NCBI RefSeq assembly: GCF_918797505.1
Contig: NC_092793.1
Span: 5,404,366-5,468,365, forward strand
DNA: 64,000 nt
Direction of reading: 5' to 3'
From: Bemisia tabaci
Taxonomy: Eukaryota; Arthropoda; Insecta; Hemiptera; Aleyrodidae
Shown: positions 1 through 11,846 of the stretch, piece after piece
How the letters are laid out: every line of letters starts with the position of its first letter
Numbering within the stretch: position 1 is the first letter of the stretch
Notes under the pieces: model-generated
The model's input: the letters and a program-made list of their open reading frames with translations, nothing else
Told to the model about the DNA's origin: nothing
Database searches by the model: none
Translations under genes and position numbers: made by a program

Positions 1-926
1 TCTATTTTAACACGGGCGGACTGACATCAAAAAAGGAAGCTACTATGATTTTAGTGTCCCTCTGAGAAGATTATTCCCCAGTTGGATGGAGAGGAGGGGG
101 AGTTCGGAGGCCCTCCCACTTAAATTTTTTGAAAATTAGGTACCCCGAGGACTCAATTTTTGGTTGCTTCCATAATGAAGTATCACCCTTTCCCCTACAA
201 TTTTTGTTGTTCCGGGGGAGGAAATCTCGTTATCATCCTCGAATTAAGCCCACGTAAAAGGGAAAAGTAACTTCCCTGTCAAACAGTCAAAAAGAGTCAA
301 AAGACATTGCGCACAAATTTCTTCCAACACTTGTTACCGACATCATCAATGCATTCTCGAGAAAAAGTAAAATTTTGGGGAGAGGACACCCTCTTTCTCT
401 CCACTGTCTAAATGTTAGCTTTGAGAGGCCTCAGGGTCCCGGTACCCCCCACCCCCTCTGTATATAGCTAAACTCAATCGAGACTGTATCATATAGCCAC
501 GCTCATGCGTTTGAAGACCATTACCTAACAAACCTTCATTATACCGATTCGCATTCCTGCGATTTATCGAAACAGCATGTAAACCGCTTGCAAAATGCTA
601 GGATATTGCTAGTTGCCTGCGACATATCGATATATATTGATAGTTAAAAGCAGTACCTTTAACTTTGTTTTTAGACTTCGGAAGATGATTCTCGTCACGA
701 ACTCATTGATTCCAGCGATCAAAATTTCGTTTCTCCAAAATTAATTCACCAAAAGTTTGACATTTAAAATACATCGATCCCACTGAGACTGCACTGCGCA
801 AAAGTTGAAGATCAATCTTAATAATGAAAGTTAGAAATTTTATTTGCATGGTCAATTTCGCGTTCAATCTTGCAACTCAGACCGGGCAAAAAGTGGGAGT
901 GGACTAAGTTTCGGGGACGAACGATG
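1..926. other. No gene seen
   Basis: Non-coding in all frames as far as can be judged. A few CT-rich runs; no repeat shared with the rest of the window was noticed. Confidence 0.5.
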
Positions 927-1090
927 CAGTGGCGAAGGGCGAATGATCAATTATCGATATTTCCCCATTTGAAACTATAGTAAAGAATCGATTATTACGG
1001 TGTTCGTTGCGAACACCCTATTTATCGATCCTTTTCTATAGATTTAAATGGCAGCTCAGTCGATTTATCGCAAAGCACGCATCGCGAGAC
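927..1090. mobile_element. B-family hAT MITE, degraded copy
   Basis: Shares the B-family core (ATCGATTATCGATATTTCC, TAAAGAATCGATTATTA, GTTTATCGATCC) with the intact copies at 3789 and 4112. The right terminus is degraded. Confidence 0.6.
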
Positions 1091-1396
1091 CTGGAAATTG
1101 CGGGGGAGGGGACAACATGAATGAGCCATGAGCGACAAAGAAAGAAAGAAAGGTGAAGAGTGTGCGTCGAAGGCGATGAAAATTTGAATAATGGGACGCA
1201 CTGTGCTCAAATGCAGTTATGTCAATGACACTGGGCACTAACAATCGATCAGCCGTCGCGTCGTCGACAATGATAGTATCATCATTAGCATCTGATTACT
1301 GATTCCCATGCACCCTGCCCGGAATGACGGCTCGCTAGGTCAACGACGACTGCACTGCCAACCAGCTGAATTTTGCGGAAATCCATTTTGCAATTG

Positions 1397-1551
1397 CAGC
1401 GGAGCGAGGCGTGAATGATCGATTATCGATATTTCCCCATTTGAAGCTATGGTAAAGAATCGATTATTAAGGTATACCCTGTTTATCGATCCTTTTTCAT
1501 ACGTTTAAATTGCAGATCAATCGATATATCGCAAAGCACGCCATGCCACTG
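1397..1551. mobile_element. B-family hAT MITE
   Basis: B-family core in the same order; left end CAGCGGAGCGAGGCGTGAAT, right end GCCATGCCACTG. No target duplication visible. Confidence 0.7.
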
Positions 1552-3291
1552 AAGTGCAGTCGTCTAATTTGCCGCGCCAAGGAAAAGTGTCGTACGAATA
1601 TTCCAAGGTTACCAAAAGAGGGTTATCGAAAGTGACCGCTTCTGGGCTCACCATGAATTTCCTCAACTCTATGATCTTTTGCTCATTGTAGGCTCATCTT
1701 ACGGAACGCATTATGATTTGGTCATTTTTGGTCTCTTTTCGGGTCTAATATTAGCCTAAAGGTGGAGAAATGGTGCAAGATCTACACTATTTCGCGGGGA
1801 AAACAAAGCCAGGAAGTTCCAAAAATTATAATTAGAGTCAAAAATAAATTTATTTTAACTCTAATGAGTAAGTCTATGAGTCTAACCAGTACAAAACTGA
1901 TGGGGGAGAGTGTTCAGCTCGGGCAGTTTGCATTGGAATATTAAGTTAGAGCCACGCCAAGAGATCTATACCGGTTTGGGTCTTTTTAGACCTCATCAGC
2001 AGATCACACTCGTCAGTGAACTCAACTTAGGTAACATGCCGCAAAATTCAAGACGGCATTAAAACGCCGTCATGTTTCTCCACCTTATTACATACAGTTT
2101 GGGCCACTTCTTAGTGTTTTTTTTCTCTCTCAATTATTAGCCTAAATATGAAAGCCTGACAACTGAGTTTGGCGAAAATTACAAGTTTTACGGGTTTGCA
2201 TTCGAATCTGCGAAAAAAACCTCATCAAACATTGGCTCCGGCTCCAATTTCAGAATTTGATCAAAATTAGACCACATCTTGCAATTAGGACCTACGATTT
2301 CTAGCTCAGTTAAGAAACAACGTATATGCCTACAGTTTCCTTATGCACATAAGTGTTTTTACAGATGAGCCAGAAATTTTAGTTCTAAATTGCAAAATGC
2401 AGTCCAATTAGCAACCCGCCTTCCCCTCTCCCTCCGCCCTTTTAATCGTCAGATTCGTCCGATTTTTCGATGGATCTCATCCGATGTAACGATTATTTGA
2501 TGTATAATTCATGATAATTGTGCATTCAGGATCTTAGAATCGTTTAAAATACTGTTGTATGCTGCATATTTTTACAGAGAATTCTTTCTTGCAAGAGAAA
2601 CGAATTATTTTGTCTAAAATTAGGGTAAAAAATCAAAATTTCAATCTAAGTAAAAATATTTGACCATTTGCCTAGGCATTTGACAAAATGCCTGAATTGG
2701 CTAATTGCCTTCGACATTGATTACACGAAAAATGCTAGCTGTCGGTTATTCTCCAAAAACATGTCGCATTTTGATGAACCCGAGGACTCAAGAGTACATG
2801 ACACAAGTGAATGGGTTAGACGTAGTATTCCGTGCGTCAAAACACCCGAACGTCGCAAATTTTAGGCTCACGTGTTTTTGATTTGCACTTGTAGACACAG
2901 GACATAAAAGTTTTCTTCGACGTAGTTAGCATACATCGTATTATTGTCTTGATGGCGCAGCTCTCTCACTGTCATCCACTAAAATTATTCCATACGGATG
3001 AACTGATGCGTAATGTATAAAAAGAAGAGGCATATGTAGGTCACATCGAAGACTCTCGTCGCTTTAGAAAGCAAAGTTGAAATTGCGACTGAATATTTTA
3101 CAATTTTAACCTCACGAAATGAAAAACAGTGACCCCCAAAATATCGGCCTCGATATCCTCAAAACTGTTCATGTTTTCAATTACCCCTTTCACTTTTCTC
3201 CTACGCTTCGAGTGACTATTTTAGACGATACAGTTAATCATCAAACTCTCTGTTCAACGGACTCAATTCGACAAATTGCTCGGCAAAAACA
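1552..3291. other. No gene seen apart from one C-family MITE
   Basis: Short open frames only, none resembling a protein and none bounded by convincing splice sites. Confidence 0.5.
2266..2410. mobile_element. C-family hairpin MITE
   Basis: Arms around TTGCAATTAGGACCTACGAT and CTAAATTGCAAAATGCAGTC; centre ACAACGTATATGCC and TATGCACATAAGTG, shared by about ten copies in this window. Confidence 0.75.
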
Positions 3292-3503
3292 TCACCGAAA
3301 ATAAGTGATGTTGATTTAACATTCTGGATGTAAAAAAGTGTGTGCGAGAACTTTCAAAATGTTTAATAACCCCCTACAGCAGTTAGTATTACATCTTGAC
3401 ATTGCTAAAGTAACTGCCGTACGGGTTAATTCAGCATTTTGAAAGTTCTCGCACACTTTTTTTACATTTAGAATGATTAATCAACATAACTTTTTCTCGG
3501 TGA
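3292..3503. mobile_element. Foldback MITE (K family)
   Basis: Arms TCACCGAAAATAAGTGATGT through GTGTGCGAGAACTTTCAAAA on the left pair with the right side over about 65 bp. No other copy was found in this window. Confidence 0.65.
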
Positions 3504-3788
3504 ATCCAAACCGTCAATAATTGTCACTTGTCAACCGAGGCTCAATTTTGCGGAAAAGGGGAGGAGAGGAACTGAATTCACTGTTTACATACAAAAATGT
3601 ATTCCAAGTTCACCTCTTGGCAAGATTTTGCATCTACTTTTCTCTAAAATTTGCGCGTCAAATTCCTTCAGAAATCAAACAAAACAAAATTACTGTACTT
3701 CAAATTACGCACAAGGACATGATAGTCACACCTTTCAGTATCACTATAATATGGACGGGACGCTTACACGATAACACGTGGAAGCAAC

Positions 3789-3952
3789 CAGTGGCGTAGC
3801 GTGCTTTGCGATATATCGATTGATCTGACCTTTAAACCTATGGAAAAGGATCGATAAACAAGGTGTTCGCAACGAACACCTTGATAATCGATTCTTTACT
3901 ACAGCTTTAAATGGGGAAATATCGATAATCGATCATTCACGACACGCCACTG
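3789..3952. mobile_element. B-family hAT MITE with 8-bp target duplication
   Basis: Ends CAGTGGCGTAGCGTGC and GACACGCCACTG. It is flanked on both sides by GAAGCAAC (3781-3788 and 3953-3960), an exact 8-bp duplication diagnostic of hAT elements. 164 bp long, no coding capacity. Confidence 0.92.
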
Positions 3953-4111
3953 GAAGCAACTATTCGTGCTCTGGGGATGTTCGTGTTGCGTATAGAGAAT
4001 TTGAAGGCTCTCCAGTTTTTCTTACCCGCCTGATCTGCTTCAGCCGCTCGGACGGTTGTTTAGACTATTGGAATAACTTCCAGAGAGGGGAGGGGCAGGG
4101 GGCCTTCCAGA

Positions 4112-4276
4112 CAGTGGCGTGGCGTGAATTGCGATAAATCGATTGTTATTCCATTTAAACCTATGGTAAAGAATCGATTATTAAGGTGGTCGCTGCGAAC
4201 ACCCTGTTTATCGATCCTTTTCTATAGGTTTAAATGGCATAACAATCGATATATCGCAGTTCACGCCACGCCACTG
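4112..4276. mobile_element. B-family hAT MITE with 8-bp target duplication
   Basis: Ends CAGTGGCGTGGCGTGAAT and its complement. Flanked by CTTCCAGA on both sides (4104-4111 and 4277-4284). The arms pair over most of the element's length, leaving a GTCGCTGCGAACACC loop region. Confidence 0.92.
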
Positions 4277-4558
4277 CTTCCAGAGGGCCTCGGGGCGTGG
4301 GCTGGAATGTTCGTCTCAATATATGTTTGGAATATAACAAATAGTAAGCATGACTGAAGCGGAATCAGGTACTCATAGGTGTACATCACACACAATTTAT
4401 CAGGTAACGGGTTAACATTGCCTTTATTTCAACCTCTGATATCGCTACTTGGTGTTTTTTCTTTTTTCTTATGTTCGTTTTTTTATTTTTTATTTTTACT
4501 TGATGGGAATCTACAACATGACTACTTGTTCAAAAAATTGGTCATTATAGTTGCACTT

Positions 4559-4815
4559 CGACGGTGAAACTACCAAACCACGTATCTCGTTTGCGGTGTT
4601 TAAAAATCTACGCTCACATTTTATTTTTTTGAAGTACCTAGACCAAATCAATATCATTCCTTGAAATTTTCACAGAATTTTCTCCGCACGATGAGGAAAA
4701 ATCACACAAATTTTCGAGACTGGACGTAAAGTAGTGTTTCATTTAAAAAATAAAGTATGACAGGAAGTCTTCGACGTCGCAAACCGATATACGTGGTTTG
4801 GTAGTTTCACCGTCG
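4559..4815. mobile_element. A-family MITE
   Basis: Ends CGACGGTGAAACTACCAAAC and its complement. Flanked by ACTT on both sides, a 4-bp target duplication. The arms include CCACGTAT-TCG; the interior has an AAGGAATGATATTGAT-type core shared by the family. Confidence 0.88.
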
Positions 4816-5891
4816 ACTTGTAAGAGTTGAACAGAAAACTGAGCCTACAATAATTACGGACACGGTTCAAAAAGATTAGTTGCATTGTTTAAACAGGATT
4901 TGCGGTCACACGGGGAGCCGCGGAATTTACGGCCCTCGAAACGGAAAAGTATGACGGACATTTATTCATCTATAAATCTAGTATCTATGTAAGAATGTAA
5001 ATAAACCATAACTTATCGGAAGACTTATTATGAACACCAGCGCCTAACTGACGGTAAGAAAGTTAATCAAAGCTTCATAATTACTCTATGAAATTGCATT
5101 ATAAAGAGATCGAATGCAAAAAACGACGGACTTGCAGAAGAAAACTAGTAAGAGTGTGAGATTGAAGAGGAGGAAGAGAGAAAGAGATTTTAAGAGAGGA
5201 GGTTAAGATAAAAGCGAAACTAGGAAAACGAAATATCAATACGTGGAGAGGGAAGGAGGTGCAATGTAAAGGTCAGGTATATTCCATCGTAGAAAGGTCG
5301 TTGACATAGATTTCAAACAGAGGCAAGCCTTATCATACGAATAACAAAATTGAAATAGTAAATCCTTGGGTAGACAAGTTTGTGGATGTTGGTTATCTGT
5401 GCAGTGTGCATGCTGCTTTAATGCCGTAATAGTAACGCTTTAAAATTAGAGACGCATTTTAGAGTTAATTATCATGCGTTGGATAGGGTGCCAATCGGAG
5501 AAGGGGCGAAACTTTAAAGAAAACTTTACGGTTTTCTTTCTTCCCTTCAAACTTTGACAAATTCATATTTTACCCAAAATGTTTACGTCGTTACCATCAA
5601 ATTAGGAACAATACATTTTTAGCAAAATGAAAAAAAATGTTGCACCATTTTTACACTTAACGAGTAATTATTTCACTGTAAGAATGTTAAAAATATAGAG
5701 AAAAGAAAACTGCGAAAATGCTGGATCTAAGATACACAGCGATCATGAAGCTGTGAAAAGAGGAACATTTCGGACACAAAAGTAGCAATCATTTGTACCT
5801 ATGATTTAAGACAAGTTCACCCCCGCCCTTGGCGTATAGAATATGACTCGCACTTTGCACAGTATTTTACAGAATTTAAATATAACCTTAC
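4816..5891. other. No gene seen; expected CRAL-TRIO exons absent
   Basis: The minus strand was read for the next CRAL-TRIO exon and nothing fitting was found. 5150-5260 is GA-rich. Confidence 0.45.
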
Positions 5892-8800
5892 CGCCTTTGA
5901 GTATTAAAATTGACCTTCCTTCAGAATCTCTGTTCTCCAGGATGGTGTGTGTCACTTTACTGTAAACAAACCATTTTTCAGATGGTAGAGTTGTTTCATA
6001 ATACTTCGGGTATTTCAATCGCATTTCATAGTACTGTAAAACCTATAGAGAACAAAACAAAGCATGATTAAATGATAAAATTTCATAAAAATTATGCAGG
6101 GCTAAAAAATCAGATGCTTGAGACGAAGTCATATCCCCTGGAGTCGACAAAAAATGCAATTAACCGAAGGATCCGGTCTATAAACATCCTGGGAGTAATT
6201 TTACGTAGAAGCATTCGAAAAGTAATTTGCATGGAAATCTCTTTGAAAAATTAAACGGCGCTTAATAGCCTAGGGTGACTATAACTGAAGTCTGGCAACT
6301 ATTATCTTGCCTATTTTAGATTGGCGTTACTCGAATTAACAAATACCTCAGTTTTTTCCCAAAAAATGTCACGAGGCTCGATCATGCACTGCATCGTTGA
6401 ATTAAAAAATACTCTATAGAGTAATACATATCGACGTCGTAAGTCCGCAATCACATATCTCGTTTGCGGTGTCTGAAAATTTCCGCTTCCTTGTTATTTT
6501 TTTAAAAGGAGAACAAATTGACATCATTCCTTGAAGTTTATGCAGAATTTTCTTCGCACAGAGAAGAAAAATCACGGCAGTTTTAAAGACTTTCCGTTGA
6601 GTGGTTTTCCGTTTAAAAAATAAAGTATGGCGAGAAGTCTACGACGTCGCAGACCGAGTTATGTGATTGCCGACTTACACCTTTGATATGTATTCTATAA
6701 CATTTAGCATGATTTTTGAACTCCATTAGAGGAAAAAATGACTTGATTCGAGCAGAAATATGCTCAAATATACCGCCGAGAAGATTTCCTTATGAATCAA
6801 TAAAGAAAATAATGCTCAAGTACAGAAGAAAATATGCTTATATAAAAAGGAAAGTCACTTCCATCAAGTAGAAACCCGCTTCAACTCAGTTATTTTATTC
6901 TTGATTCAAAATAAAATCTTCTTGACAGCATACTCAAGAATGTTCCTGCTCAAATCGAGTCACTTTTTTCTGCGATGGAATTCAAAAGTTATGCTAAACG
7001 TTATTTAATACGGATGCTAGGACTTGGTGAGTTTTTGGACTACCGCTCTCTTCTTGTGCCGTAGTATCTTGATTTATTTTGCGAGGATCGCTCCGTACTC
7101 TTAAAGGATGCCTGTCATTCTGGATACGTTGGAGCGCCTTCAATTTCGTATGATACTGTGCAACACTTCTGTTGCAAAATAGTTGCTTGAAGCGCCGTGG
7201 CGCGGCGGCGGGCGAGGGCGACCAGCGCATTAGCGCCTACAAACCTAACTAGGATACTTCACGCATTGCGCAATGCGTGAAGTATCCTTGTTAGGTTTGT
7301 AGGCGCTAATGCGCATGTCGCGCTGGCATGGCAGTACGCCAGCCGCTCCGCTCTACGTTAGGCGCTAATATTTAAACTCGTGGAGTCAGCATTTTTCAAC
7401 TCATTATTTTGAAATTTTTGCACACTTTGCATGGATTATTCTCATTTAAAATGTAAAATTTTACGTGGAAGCATTTGAAAAGCGATTTGCATGGACATTT
7501 CTTTGAAAAATTAAACTATAACTGAAGTCTGACAGCTATACTATCTTACCTATTTTAGACTAGCGTTACTCGAATTAACGAATACCGCAGTTTTTTCCCC
7601 AAAAATGTCACGAGACTCGATCATGGACCGGATGGTTGGATTGCAAAATATTCTATAGAGTAATACATAGAAAGTGTTGTCGTTTTTGACCCGGGCCTCG
7701 AGCCTATTATTATGGTGTCAGTGACTTCATTTACTTTGTAAAATTACCCGTTTGATGCAGGTTCTATTAAAAGCAGTTCATTTCCTTTTTTTGCGATCTT
7801 TAATGTATGCGTGCATGTCTAGTTCAAATAATTGCATTCTTTTTTTTATGAAAAAGGTTGTTCGCCTCCATTCTGGAATGAAATTTGGTTGCCTCAGGAG
7901 TAGTAGTATTTCCTTTAATTACCAATTCCAATATCATTTCAGAGAAATCATCTTGTACTTCGATGAAAGTATTATGATTTAAAGCTACTTCGGTTGGAAG
8001 ACTTGATTTGTCAGCAACTAGAGAGAAACCATACGACTCAAAGTCATGGATATATAGTCTCCTTATGTTTTGATCTAATCACAAAGCACGTGTAAAGTTT
8101 CGCAGGTACAATTATGCTCTTTGCAGTTTACACGTAACTCCCTTCAATTTGTTTGCAAGCCACACATTATACATTCAAGTAATAACAGTCTGCAAATTCA
8201 TGAAGAATAATCTCTTTATCGTTGTCAAATCTTGTCTCAAATATTGTGACCAATTCGTCGCACAGTGGCGCTGGCTTAACCAAAAAGTTTTCTTAGGAAG
8301 GGGGATCTAACTATAATAAAATCCCTGAAAAACACGAAGAATTACGTTGTTTGTGACAATTTTCTGGAGGAGGCCCAGCCCGCCAGCTACGCTACCGCAA
8401 TTGCTGGCATGAAAGTAATCTTGAAAAGTTGTTGTGCTCATCCTTTTATTCACAGAAAAGTTCAATCGTTGAGCGTTCTATTTACGATACAAACGCAATT
8501 TGGCGGAGTTCGTGTGTTTTCACTGCACTTAATGTGTGTGATTTTTAATGTCAACTGCAACTGCTCTGGTTAGATGTTTTCAAACGTATGCAGATTGGAT
8601 GTCAAATTGCATGGAAATTACAGAAGATAATTAAACAAGAGAATACTTTTCAAACTCTTAAAAACGCTGAGACGTATCTGAAACTAGTGAGCCTGGAGTC
8701 ACACTGAGGCTGTGCATGATGCGAGTACCTACCATAAGTGTATATTGTTTGCATGATTTATTTTAAAAGATAATAAGAAATAGATAGGCAAATTGATGAA

Positions 8801-9978
8801 AGAATAAATTAATAGATCGAAGCATTGTAAAAAAAAAGATACGATACCATTTTAAGCGCTTTCTCAACATCGTGTTTCCTTGCACGCAGAAATGAAAGGA
8901 GAAATGGATCATCTGTCCTCGGATTTAGATCAGGCACGCCTAGAACGTGGAGAAAAAAAATTACGCTTTAAATCGGTTCATGCTGTTTATTTTTCCTGCT
9001 AAACCTATAAATACAGTGAGAAAGTAATGCTTTGTTTTTATTTAAAAAAATAAAAATGGACTGCATTCGAATCTGTGAGAATGAAAACACACCGACTCAG
9101 AAACTTAGAAATGCCCAAACATTAAAGATGCCTAATATTCATAATAATATAAGCCATTGAAAATGGCCCATCTGTATCGACTTGCACCCTTAAAACTCTC
9201 CAAAGTAGTTGGGGCCCCTCTGTTCTTTCTCAGGTCTCATGTATTTATTTGGATACTGTAATTATGAGGTCTTGGGGGTTCCTCCTTTGCTTTTGAAGCC
9301 TTCAGGCCCCCTTTAATACTACTAAATGTTTTAATTATGAGTCCCCATGGACCCGAATTTAAAATTAGCAAACCTTGTTTCCTTCGAGGCATTAATTGGA
9401 CGCATTTTTGCCAAACGGAACTATGTGTATTAAGACATGAGCCCTGAGACCCATAAGAATATGTGCATAACACGGCTTACATCATAATGCACATAGTTCC
9501 GTTTGATAGAAATACATCCAATTGATTAATGCTCTACTCCCATTGTCGCTCACTCGTTAAGCCAGTTCTCCTTCAATATCTCGATAGGCAACATGGGCAG
9601 CTTGGAAACGGTAATAGTTGGCACATCCACTCGGCTTGTTCCTAGCGTTTCAAATTCTGGACGTGTGTATAAATCCGAATTCACAGAATGGGCAAATTTT
9701 AGAATCTGCTAATTGAACCATAGAGAGCTAATTGTTCTTATATTTACTAGGAGCAAGAGAATAAAAATTCAATACGTACTCTGAAGCAATATCCTTAGTT
9801 TGTCAAGGTTAGATCTAGCCTGAGCACAATTTTCGCAAACTTCAACTTCTGCTTTCTTTAACCATTCATCGTTTAAGTCAAATGGGTCATTTCGTGGCAC
9901 GCAGACAAACCCCTGCTTGTCCGGCATTGAAAAATGTATGACTTTGTCCACGGTTCCGACTAAGACTCTGGGCACAAA
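5892..9978 (-). CDS. CRAL-TRIO domain lipid-transfer protein, partial (three exons)
   Basis: Three minus-strand exons join in phase: 9978-9780 (acceptor ttgcag, donor GTACGT, phase 1), 8939-8848 (acceptor ttctag, donor GTATCG, phase 0) and 6042-5892 (acceptor ctatag, donor GTAAGG, phase 1). The 147 residues seen cover the CRAL-TRIO N-terminal helical domain: an exon-1 helix with DEWLKKAEVEVCEN, then TDDPFLLSFLRARKHDVEKA across exon 2, then YYEMRLKYPKYY in exon 3, and the start of the lipid-binding fold (ILENRDSEGRSILIL). The family includes clavesin, alpha-tocopherol transfer protein and cellular retinaldehyde-binding protein; members carry hydrophobic ligands such as tocopherol, retinoids or phosphoinositides between membranes. 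Using ctatag rather than the tttacag 9 bases further on restores the usual spacing between the ARK helix and the YY motif. The remaining CRAL-TRIO domain was not found between 1 and 5891 and probably lies left of the window. No first exon was identified; an internal Met (SMPDKQGF, exon 1) could also be the start. Family is secure, subfamily is not. Confidence 0.85.
6198..6430. repeat. Direct duplication, left copy
   Basis: About 233 bp, from TTTTACGTAGAAGCATTC to AGAGTAATACAT, recurs at 7450-7670 with scattered mismatches and small indels. The copies are about 1.25 kb apart and flank an A-family MITE and an E element. Confidence 0.75.
6432..6685. mobile_element. A-family MITE (GTAAGTCCGC subfamily)
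   Basis: Ends CGACGTCGTAAGTCCGCAAT and complement, with ATAT on both sides (6428-6431 and 6686-6689). Lies between CRAL-TRIO exons 2 and 3. Confidence 0.88.
6708..7450. mobile_element. E-family element with central 89-bp hairpin
   Basis: The left part (6708-6998) is itself an inverted repeat. The centre, 7225-7313, is an almost perfect hairpin: GCGCCTACAAACCTAAC and GGATACTTCACGCATTGCG meet their complements. The right end runs GAGTCAGCATTTTTCAACTC. Homologous to 39831-40650, 46140-46631 and 53484-54040. Confidence 0.75.
7450..7670. repeat. Direct duplication, right copy
   Basis: Partner of 6198-6430, from TTTTACGTGGAAGCATTTG to AGAGTAATACAT. Confidence 0.75.
9394..9523. mobile_element. D-family hairpin MITE
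   Basis: Arms AATTGGACGCATTTTTGCC and AACGGAACTATGTG pair with the right half; the centre carries GACATGAGCCCTGAGACCC. About 130 bp. Confidence 0.75.
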
Positions 9979-10269
9979 CTGCAAATTGATGAATATTAGT
10001 CAAAATAGTTAGCTTGACCGCTAAGAAATGTATCCAGGGGGTTTGAATTCCCTCTTATACGCCGATCACTTTCCAAAAAAAGAAAGGTGGGCCAGTTTCC
10101 AGGCTTTTTTGCTTTCGGATCGACCCTCCGCAAAATATTTTCGATCATGATTTCCGATTCCACTCCCACAAGTGTTAACGAAAATTCGAATACACAATAC
10201 ACAAATACACGCAAATTCAAAATATACGCAATATTCGCAATACACAATACTGCCGGAACAAAGGAAACC

Positions 10270-10502
10270 TCCATCAAAACATTCAAGAGTTACCAAATTT
10301 CTCTGTAATAAACATTTATTTTTGAGGAAAGTTATGCTTATTTTTCCTTGCAATTTTCAGATATTTCAGATCAAATTGCGAACAAAATTGTCTAAAAAAT
10401 TTGAAACGACGTATTCACAATTTTCCCAGTAAATTCGTTTTATATTGATGGATATATTGCAACGTCTGAAGGCTCATACGCCGTTCATCTACAGTACGGT
10501 AG
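10270..10502. mobile_element. F-family MITE, left end degraded
   Basis: Core TTTTTGAGGAAAGTTATGC, CAATTTTCAGATATTTCAGA and right end CTCATACGCCGTTC are shared with the intact copy at 56002. Confidence 0.65.
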
Positions 10503-10876
10503 GATACGACTGTGGTCGAAATGCTTTCACATTCTGAAGACCTCTGAAACCTGGTTGAAAGAAAAAAACCTAAAAAAAGTAAACACTTTTACTTTTCTTC
10601 TGGACTTTATGCGAAACAATCCTAAAAATAGAGAGGAAATTTAGGATACAATTATAAAGAATTTGTAGCACATACCAGAGCAAGATCCAGACGCACGTTT
10701 TTCACGAACTAAACTTTAAAAATAATAATTATGGTAAGTAGCAAACTCGGCAGTTATCGAGGCATTCAGGAAGGTTTGATAACTTCTGCCTCCTCTAATC
10801 ACAACTGATCGGTAAAAAGTAGGTCGATTTAAAACTCTAAGATAATTAACCTGTCATTTTTATTCTCTATGATTCA

Positions 10877-10965
10877 GTTGGACGTATTTATGCTAAAAGG
10901 AACTATGTTCCACACACACCCTATGCACATAGCTCCTTTTAGCATAAATGCGTCCAGTTGAGAGA
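10877..10965. mobile_element. Small hairpin MITE (TTATGCTAAAAGGAAC type)
   Basis: Arms GTTGGACGTATTTATGCTAA and complement. Related copies lie at 13374-13449 and 56763-56847. Confidence 0.75.
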
Positions 10966-11309
10966 GGACGCGTGAATTGTGATTAGCAGATCATCTCACA
11001 AAACAATTGGATGAATAATGGAATCAGAGCTCTCTTTTAGAAGTCGTTCACCTGATTGTCTCAAATGGATTGTGAGTCTATCGGAGCACTTCACGCAGCT
11101 GCTTCACTAGACAAACTATTCGTCGTTTTTCCTACGAAAGAACGGAACTACAATTCAATATTGCCAAATTTTAAACAAAACGGCGGGTGTATTCAACAGC
11201 AATGAGGTACAATATCGAAAGTTGATAAACTTTCAATTAGTATTCAGGACTATAAAGTGGGCAAAAATTTTTTCAGAATATCACACGCTTCATAAAATAA
11301 AGGGCGTGA

Positions 11310-11489
11310 CGTGTAATGTATACATGTTTTTCCTTAAAATTTTCAGTTATTTTAGATTAAATTGCAAGCAAAATAGTCTGAAAAATTGGAAGAAAAATAT
11401 TTACAATTTCCCAAATAAATTCGTATTATATCAGAGGAAATTTGGCAACGCCTGGAGGTTCATACGGCGTTTTTTCCTTAGCACGGCAG
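11310..11489. mobile_element. F-family MITE, left end degraded
   Basis: Right end CATACGGCGTTTTTTCC then TTAGCACGGCAG; core as in other F copies. The 128-codon frame across it is an artefact. Confidence 0.7.
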
Positions 11490-11699
11490 TATGCACTACC
11501 ACGGTAGATGACGTCATACGCCGTGTTTTTCGATGGGCGATGTTCAATCTATTATATCTGTCTATAGATATAGGTTTTATTAGTAATTTTTTACCTATAT
11601 TTTTCTGAAGAGCTGTGATATCACATGTCATAACGTTAAGAGATGTGGCAGAATATTGCAGGAAGTTCCGAGTGTCATAACGGTGTAGCTTTGAAACTA

Positions 11700-11846
11700 A
11701 ATTGGACTTAATTTTGCAATTCGGAACTATAAATTCTGGCTCATTTGAAAAAGCACGTATGTGCATAAGGAAAACTAATGGTTCATACGTTGTTTTTATA
11801 CTGAGTCAGAATTTATAGCTCCTAATTGCAAAATGTAGTCCAATTA
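11700..11846. mobile_element. C-family hairpin MITE
   Basis: ATTGGACTTAATTTTGCAAT at the left, GCAAAATGTAGTCCAATT at the right. Confidence 0.78.

Noticed and set aside
8263..8399. Possible small hAT element (CAGTGGCGCTGGC ... GCTACGCTACCG)
   Set aside because: The ends pair weakly and the flanking 8-mers do not match, so no insertion can be shown.
9996..10286. 96-codon minus frame next to the CRAL-TRIO exon, considered as its first exon
   Set aside because: Ends in a stop just upstream of the exon acceptor, has no donor that would join in phase, and overlaps an F-family relic and CA-rich repeats.
11222..11608. 128-codon open frame on plus
   Set aside because: Overlaps a degraded F-family MITE; no protein-like motif and no splice context.
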